This document shows, in pieces, positions 59,604 to 64,000 of a stretch of 64,000 bases of DNA. The stretch comes from an uncultured Oscillospiraceae bacterium (GTDB lineage Bacteria; Bacillota; Clostridia; Oscillospirales; Ruminococcaceae): assembly GCA_900548355.1 (NCBI GenBank), contig URKR01000006.1:1-64000 (forward strand). Reading direction: 5' to 3'. The notes beneath the pieces are model-generated. The model made no database searches. It was not told the origin of the DNA and worked only from the letters and a program-made list of their open reading frames with translations. The position numbers were made by a program, and so were the translations under genes. Each line of letters starts with the position of its first letter. Within the stretch, counting starts at the first letter, position 1.

Positions 59604-61220
59604 ATGCCGTTTCCGTATTGCCCATACTGTCTGGAACCGCTCGAGGGGGCGGTGGGGGAGGCCTGCCCGCACTGCGGCAAAAGCCTTGTGAACCGCAACC
59701 CCGAAGGCGCATTGCCGCTGGGCGCGCAGCTGGGCGGCCGGTACACGGTGGGGGATTACCTGAACGCCGACGGCGACGGCCTGGCCTACCGCGGGGTGGA
59801 AAACGCCACCCGCCGGTTTGTGCTGATTAAAGAGTATTTCCCCGTGACCTTGTGCAACGGCCGCAGCCCGGAAGGCGCGCTGATGCCCAAGGACGGCCGT
59901 GAAGTGCTGTTCAAGACAAGCCGGATGGATTTTAAAGATCTTTACGACGACCTGCACAACCTGACCCCGGCCACCGGCCTTTCCCAGATTCTGGATGTGC
60001 TCGAAGAGAACAACACCGTCTATGCGGTGGAGGAGAGCGAGAAGGGAATGACGCTGAGCCATTACCTGACGCTGCGCGCCCGCAACCTGACCCCGGCCGA
60101 AGCCCGCACCCTGCTGCAGCCGGTTATGGAGGGGGTTACGCTGCTGCACAAGGCCGGGCTGATCCACCGCGGCATCTGCCCCGACAACATCCTGCTGCCG
60201 ATTGACGGCGGCGCACGGCTGACCGGCTACGGCACGCTGGCGCTGCGCACCGGCGGCAGCGAACTGAAAAGCCAACTCTATGCCGGGTATGCCGCGCCGG
60301 AACAGTACTCGGCCGCGGAATTTTCGGGCCGGTACACCGATGTCTATGCGCTGGCCGCCGTGACCTACCGCCTTGTCACCGGCCAGGTGCCGGTTGCCGC
60401 CACCCAGCGCAAGGTGCGGGACAGCCTGGAAAGCGCGCACAGCCTGGAGAGTGGGGTGCCAACCTACTTTTCGCAGGTGCTGGCCTGTGCGATGCGGCTC
60501 GACCCGGCCAAGCGGATGCAGACGGTGCCCGAGCTGATGAGCGCGCTGACCGACCCGAATGTCGCCAACGCGATGTTTGAGCGTGGGGACAACCAGATCT
60601 CAACCAAAAAGATCCTTGGCGCGTCGCTTGTGGTCATTTTTGTGCTGGTGGTGCTGCTGCTTTGGAGCCTGACCAACCCGATGGGGGCCGGCGGCGCAGC
60701 TTCTGCCACCCCGACGCCGGAACCCAGCCCGACGCTCGCGCCGATCACTGATGATTTTTCAGTTATTCCTAATTTGGTTGGCCGGGATTATGAGACCGAG
60801 ATCAAGGATAGCGACCTCTACCAGCACTACCGTATCTCGGTGACCGAGGAATATTCCTCCGAGGTGGAGGAGGGCAAGGTCATCCGCCAGGAACCGATGC
60901 CAGGTACCGTTATGGGCCAGCAGAGTCCGACGATTCAACTCTATATCAGTGCCGGACCGATGCTCGTTGATATGCCAAAAATTATCGGTTTTCCGCTAGA
61001 AAAGGCCCGCTCTCTGCTCGAGGCGATGGGCATCCAATATACAATCCAGCCGGTCGATAACGACGGCAGCTATACGACCAACCAGGTCGTGCGCTGTACC
61101 CTCAACGGCGCCGAGCTTGTCCCCGGCACCCGGCTGGACATTGAGACCGACATCATCACGATCGAGGTGGCCGGCCTCAAACCCGAACCAACCCCGACGG
61201 CGCAGGCGACGGGGGAGTGA
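59604..61220 (+). CDS. Membrane PASTA protein with zinc ribbon and kinase domain lacking catalytic aspartates (pseudokinase)
   Basis: 538 residues. 1-30: zinc ribbon (CPYCLEPLEGAVGEACPHCG). About 45-320: Ser/Thr kinase fold with the ATP-site lysine Lys76 in VLIKEYFP and ending AKRMQTVPEL. But the HRD motif reads His188-Arg-Gly190 (HRGICPDNILL) and DFG reads Gly208-Tyr-Gly (LTGYGT), so the catalytic and metal-binding Asp are both gone. 337-358: one membrane segment. 370-525: two PASTA domains (VIPNLVGRDYETEIKDSDLY and VDMPKIIGFPLEKARSLLEA) outside the cell, with TPTPEPSPT linkers. Active relatives sense cell-wall fragments and phosphorylate proteins. This one may sense without phosphorylating. 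AAGGAGG precedes the ATG. Confidence 0.88.
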   Translation: MPFPYCPYCLEPLEGAVGEACPHCGKSLVNRNPEGALPLGAQLGGRYTVGDYLNADGDGLAYRGVENATRRFVLIKEYFPVTLCNGRSPEGALMPKDGREVLFKTSRMDFKDLYDDLHNLTPATGLSQILDVLEENNTVYAVEESEKGMTLSHYLTLRARNLTPAEARTLLQPVMEGVTLLHKAGLIHRGICPDNILLPIDGGARLTGYGTLALRTGGSELKSQLYAGYAAPEQYSAAEFSGRYTDVYALAAVTYRLVTGQVPVAATQRKVRDSLESAHSLESGVPTYFSQVLACAMRLDPAKRMQTVPELMSALTDPNVANAMFERGDNQISTKKILGASLVVIFVLVVLLLWSLTNPMGAGGAASATPTPEPSPTLAPITDDFSVIPNLVGRDYETEIKDSDLYQHYRISVTEEYSSEVEEGKVIRQEPMPGTVMGQQSPTIQLYISAGPMLVDMPKIIGFPLEKARSLLEAMGIQYTIQPVDNDGSYTTNQVVRCTLNGAELVPGTRLDIETDIITIEVAGLKPEPTPTAQATGE

Positions 61221-61294
61221 GAGAGAAGCTCTTACTCACCGGGCGTTCAGAGCGCGGAGGCACTTAACGCCGAGCGCTAACCCTGATGACAGAC

Positions 61295-61347
61295 AAAACC
61301 GCTGTGTGCGGCCTTTTGCGGGCCCGCGCACAGCGGTTTTGCTTTTT
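61295..61347. terminator. Bidirectional terminator between PASTA protein and asnA unit
   Basis: AAAACCGCTGTGTGCGG (61295-61311) pairs with CCGCGCACAGCGGTTTT (61324-61340), followed by GCTTTTTTA on the plus strand. On the minus strand the stem is followed by T's as well (GGTTTTGTC). Confidence 0.85.
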
Positions 61348-61556
61348 TATTTTACCAAACCATGTACCTCAAACAGGGTCAGCATTTCGCGCAGCGTCAT
61401 GCGGCGGGCGAAGAGCTGGCGGTAGGTGGCGGATTTGACCCGCCCGGCCTCCTTGAGCTCCTCCATCCTGGCAACGGTGGCGGCGTATTCGCGCTGTACG
61501 TCGGCCAGCACGGCCTCAAACGCAGCCAGCCGCTCGGCGGTGCCCGGCGCGCTCAC
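61347..61556 (-). CDS. 69-residue protein coupled to asnA, unknown function
   Basis: Start GTG 61556 overlaps the asnA stop (GTGA), so it is read by the same ribosomes. Sequence is helical and charged: MSAPGTAERLAAFEAVLADV, QREYAATVARMEELKEAGRV, then KSATYRQLFARRMTLREMLT. It looks like a two-helix coiled coil with no cysteine and no membrane segment. Not recognised as a known family. A longer frame upstream lies inside asnA and is not needed. Confidence 0.7.
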   Translation of the reverse strand: MSAPGTAERLAAFEAVLADVQREYAATVARMEELKEAGRVKSATYRQLFARRMTLREMLTLFEVHGLVK

Positions 61557-62563
61557 AGCAGTTTCACGCCGGCGGCTTCGCAGGCAGCCAGCGTCTCCTG
61601 GTCCCACAGGCTCACCTGCACTTCGCCCACATGGGCTTTGCCCAAAAGAAGCATGCAGAGCCGGCTCTGGCCGATGCCGCCGCCCATCGTCAGTGGCAGT
61701 TTGCCCTCAAGCAGCATTTTGTGGAAGGGGAGCTCGGCGCGCTCAGGGCAGCCGGCTTCGTCGAGCTGGCGGCGCAGCGCGGCCGCATCAACCCGGATAC
61801 CCATGCTCGAAAGTTCGAGCGCGCAGCCCAGCGGCTTGTGCCAGAACAGAATGTCGGCGTTGAGGGTCCAATCGTCATAGTCGGGCGCGCGGCCGTCGTG
61901 CGGCGCGCCCGAAGCCAGCCTGCCGCCAATCTGCAGCAGGCAGACCGTGCCGTGCGCTTTGGTGAAGGCGGTTTCCCGCTCCTTCGGGGAGAGAGCGGGG
62001 TAGAGGTCCTCAAGCTGCTGGGTGGTGATGAAGGTGATATCCCGGCTCAGCCGCACCCGCTTGAGTTCGGGAAACTTCCAGCGCAGCTCGTCGGCCGTTG
62101 CGCAGACGGCATCGACAATGTCCTGCACCGTTGCCTGCAGAAAAGCCATTGTGCGCTGGCGTTCGGTCACGACCCGTTCCCAGTCCCACTGGTCCACATA
62201 GATGCTGTGCAGGTTGTCGGGAATTTCGTCGCGGCGGATTGCATTCATATCGCAGACAATGCCCTGCCCGGGGCGGAAACCGTACTTGGCAAGCGCATAC
62301 CGCTTCCATTTGGCAAGGCTGTGCACAACCTCGGCTTCGCCCGAAAGGCCCGGCACGTCGAACCGGACCGGCCGCTCAACGCCGTTGAGGTCATCGTTGA
62401 GGCCGCTGCCCTGCGCGACAAAGAGCGGGGCCGTCACCCGCTTGAGGTGCAGCGCGGCGCAGATTTTTTCCTGGAAAATCGTCTTGATCAGGCCGATGGC
62501 CTTCTGGGTGTCATACAGGCCGAGCAGGCTTTTGTACCCGGCCGGGATTACGGTGTTGGACAT
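61553..62563 (-). CDS. asnA: Aspartate-ammonia ligase (asparagine synthetase A)
   Basis: Makes asparagine from aspartate, ammonia and ATP. 336 residues, the normal size of AsnA. It resembles class II aminoacyl-tRNA synthetases: IPAGYKSLLGLYDTQKAIGL, LNDDLNGVERPVRFDVPGLS, VHSLAKWKRYALAKYGF, DQWDWE and the C-terminal TMGGGIGQSRLCMLLLGKAH (motif 3). AAAGGGG precedes the ATG. It is followed by the coupled 69-residue gene and a shared terminator. Upstream are the AT-rich repeat 62584-62716 and an ABC exporter on the same strand. Confidence 0.96.
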   Translation of the reverse strand: MSNTVIPAGYKSLLGLYDTQKAIGLIKTIFQEKICAALHLKRVTAPLFVAQGSGLNDDLNGVERPVRFDVPGLSGEAEVVHSLAKWKRYALAKYGFRPGQGIVCDMNAIRRDEIPDNLHSIYVDQWDWERVVTERQRTMAFLQATVQDIVDAVCATADELRWKFPELKRVRLSRDITFITTQQLEDLYPALSPKERETAFTKAHGTVCLLQIGGRLASGAPHDGRAPDYDDWTLNADILFWHKPLGCALELSSMGIRVDAAALRRQLDEAGCPERAELPFHKMLLEGKLPLTMGGGIGQSRLCMLLLGKAHVGEVQVSLWDQETLAACEAAGVKLL

Positions 62564-62583
62564 CTTGCATACCCCTTTCTCTA

Positions 62584-62712
62584 TTTTAGAGTTTAGAGTG
62601 GAGAGTTTAGCTGTGGTGCGCCTTGCGGCGCGTTTTGAAAACGATTCTTTGAGCGTGCTGCAAGTGCGCGATCCACCAAATCCAAACTCTTACCTAAACT
62701 CTGAATTCTCAA
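62584..62712. repeat. Imperfect terminal-inverted-repeat element, about 130 bp
   Basis: The left end TTTTAGAGTTTAGAGTGGAG and the right end (CCAAACTCTTACCTAAACTC then TGAATTCTCAAAA, 62681-62713) are roughly reverse complements. Between them is the small hairpin GTGCGCCTTGCGGCGCG. The ends match the purine-rich units at 5508 and 57240. The size and layout recall a miniature inverted-repeat element, but no target-site duplication is evident. Confidence 0.5.
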
Positions 62713-62715
62713 AAA

Positions 62716-64000
62716 TCAGACCTGTGCGAACTGGCTCTGGTACAGTTCGGCATAGAAGCCGCCCTTGGCAAGCAGTTCGTCGTGGGTGCCGCTTTCAATG
62801 ATGCTGCCGCTCTTCATGACAAGGATGCGGTCGGCGTTTTTGATGGTGGAAAGCCGGTGGGCGACAATGAAGCTTGTCCGCCCGCGCATAAGCTCCTCGA
62901 ATGCGGCCTGTACCAGCACTTCGGTACGGGTATCAATGGAGGAGGTCGCTTCATCCAGAATCAAAATCGGCGGCCGCCGCAGCATGACCCGCGCAATGCA
63001 GAGCAGCTGCCGCTGGCCGGCGCTCAAATTGCCGCCGTCCTCATCCAGTTCGGTATCATAGCCGAGCGGAAGCCGGGTGATAAAGCTGTGCGCGCGGGCC
63101 TTTTTGGCCGCGGCTTCGATCTCGGCGCGGGTGGCATCCGGTTTGCCGTAGGCTATGTTTTCGGCCACCGTGCCGCATTTGAGCCAGGTTTCCTGCAAAA
63201 CCATGCCAAGGTTTGCGCGCAGTGAATCGCGGGTGACCTCGTCAATCGGGGTGTCGTCCACCTTGAGCGAACCGCTGTTGATGTCATAAAACCGCATCAG
63301 CAGGTTGACCAGCGTTGTCTTGCCGCAGCCGGTCGGGCCGACCAGCGCGATCCGCTGCCCCGGCCAGACCCGCAGGTTCATGTCTTCAATCAGCGGCACG
63401 GCGGGGTCGTAGCGGAACTTGACATGCTCAAAGGCAACCCGACCGGCGCCCTGGTGCAGCACGGCGGCGTCGGGCTTATCCGGCGTGATCGGTTCCTCGT
63501 CAATCAGATCAAACACCCGCTGGGCGCAGGCCAGCGCGTTTTGCAGTTCGGTCATCACGCTCGAAATATCGTTGAAAGGTTTGGTGTACTGGTTGGCATA
63601 CTGCAGCAGCGCCGACAGGCTGCCTGCGGTAATCGCCCCGCCGATGGCGAAGACGGCGCCCAGCACCCCGACTGCGGCATAGACAAGCGCGTTGACAAAC
63701 CGGGTGCAGGGGTTGACAAGGGAGGAAAAGAAGGTGGCCCGCACGCCGCAGCGCTGCAGATCCTGGTTGACGGTTTCAAACCGGGCTTCGGCGCGGGTTT
63801 CATAACCGAAGGCGCGCACGAGATGCTCATTGCCGACGAGTTCCTCAACAAGGGAGGTCATCTCGGCGCGGGTTTCGCTCTGCACCCGGAACATCGCGTA
63901 GGTGTGCTGGGCGATAAAACGCGCGACAAAGAAGGAGAGGGGGGTGAGCACCACGACGACCAGCGTGATCCGCCAATCAATCGAAAACATGAAGACAAGG
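62716..64000 (-). CDS. ABC exporter, fused membrane and ATPase domains (N-terminus beyond window)
   Basis: The C-terminal 428 residues of a multidrug/lipid-type ABC exporter half. The frame stays open to the right edge. Visible are the last membrane helices (ITLVVVVLTPLSFFVARFIA, ALVYAAVGVLGAVFAIGGAI), an extended cytoplasmic coupling region and a full ATPase: Walker A GPTGCGKTTLV, Q-loop VLQETWLKCGTVAENI, signature NLSAGQRQLLCIAR, Walker B ILILDEATSSIDTR and H-loop IVAHRLSTIKNAD. The LSAGQ signature instead of LSGGQ, and the plan of such genes in Firmicutes, suggest one half of a heterodimer whose partner would lie to the right. Confidence 0.92.
   Translation of the reverse strand, partial: LVFMFSIDWRITLVVVVLTPLSFFVARFIAQHTYAMFRVQSETRAEMTSLVEELVGNEHLVRAFGYETRAEARFETVNQDLQRCGVRATFFSSLVNPCTRFVNALVYAAVGVLGAVFAIGGAITAGSLSALLQYANQYTKPFNDISSVMTELQNALACAQRVFDLIDEEPITPDKPDAAVLHQGAGRVAFEHVKFRYDPAVPLIEDMNLRVWPGQRIALVGPTGCGKTTLVNLLMRFYDINSGSLKVDDTPIDEVTRDSLRANLGMVLQETWLKCGTVAENIAYGKPDATRAEIEAAAKKARAHSFITRLPLGYDTELDEDGGNLSAGQRQLLCIARVMLRRPPILILDEATSSIDTRTEVLVQAAFEELMRGRTSFIVAHRLSTIKNADRILVMKSGSIIESGTHDELLAKGGFYAELYQSQFAQV

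Noticed and set aside
61631..62596. A 321-codon open frame opposite asnA
   Set aside because: Antisense shadow: asnA on the minus strand has all family motifs and a good start site, while this frame has none.

Overview
The window is about 64 kb of GC-rich (visibly well above 55 %) chromosome from a gut-type Clostridia. The best guess is an Oscillospirales/Ruminococcaceae member (Gemmiger, Subdoligranulum or Faecalibacterium relatives). Evidence for this is the AGGAGG-type ribosome binding sites, sigma-A promoters of the TTGACA-17-TATAAT type, the Firmicutes order rimP-nusA-rnpM-ylxQ-infB-rbfA-nrnA-truB-ribF, an AsnA-type asparagine synthetase, M16 peptidases of the YfmF/YfmH type, and GTAGGGG...CCCCTAC palindromes between genes. 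No rRNA, CRISPR array or intact integrase is present. One tRNA gene (Val, CAC) is present.

Layout. 0-5.5 kb: the oxidative half of the TCA cycle (NADP-isocitrate dehydrogenase and an aconitase-family hydratase on the minus strand, citrate synthase diverging from them). 5.5-6.0 kb: a block of long hairpins and a tandem repeat of about 136 bp. 6-13 kb: DNA repair (uvrB-uvrA and recQ, minus strand). 13-18.5 kb: hpf, radC, an RluD-type pseudouridine synthase, a proteasome-like protein of unknown role, a transglutaminase-like protein and an RpiB-family isomerase. 18.6-21.9 kb: a tightly overlapping minus-strand operon of ECF sigma factor, membrane protein, ABC ATPase and ABC permease. 22-28.6 kb: a mannose-6-phosphate isomerase with a long N-terminal extension, a GntR regulator with a ROK sugar kinase, a TetR regulator, a second isocitrate dehydrogenase and a short AraC protein.

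28.6-32.1 kb is the accessory part. A clearly AT-rich insert carries TetR, a CPBP membrane protease and a cysteine-rich KTR protein, followed by four strong hairpins. Next come two decayed genes (a HAD phosphatase and a LysR regulator) fused end to end, and then duplicated and inverted copies of the 3' end of the tRNA-Val gene. This looks like the scar of a mobile element that came and went.

32-41.3 kb: a PepV-type dipeptidase, a TetR regulator diverging from a glycogen branching enzyme, an M29 aminopeptidase, an ECF sigma factor with a DUF4367-type partner, a secreted protein and a lipoprotein. 41.5-54.4 kb: the nusA-infB operon (with an attenuator-like hairpin in its leader), then truB, ribF, two M16 peptidase homologues, lgt and folD, mostly with 4-base stop/start overlaps. 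54.4-64 kb: rplU-rpmA, obg, mini-RNase III, a 44-residue Asn/Gln/Thr-rich small gene, an rRNA cytosine methyltransferase, the YebC/PmpR regulator, a membrane PASTA protein whose kinase domain has lost its catalytic aspartates, asnA with a coupled 69-residue gene, and the end of an ABC exporter cut by the window edge.

Most is core metabolism and translation. The points most worth following are the PASTA pseudokinase, the TetR-CPBP-KTR insert, the tRNA-Val scar, the double-hairpin tandem repeat, the rimP-nusA leader hairpin and the 44-residue small gene.
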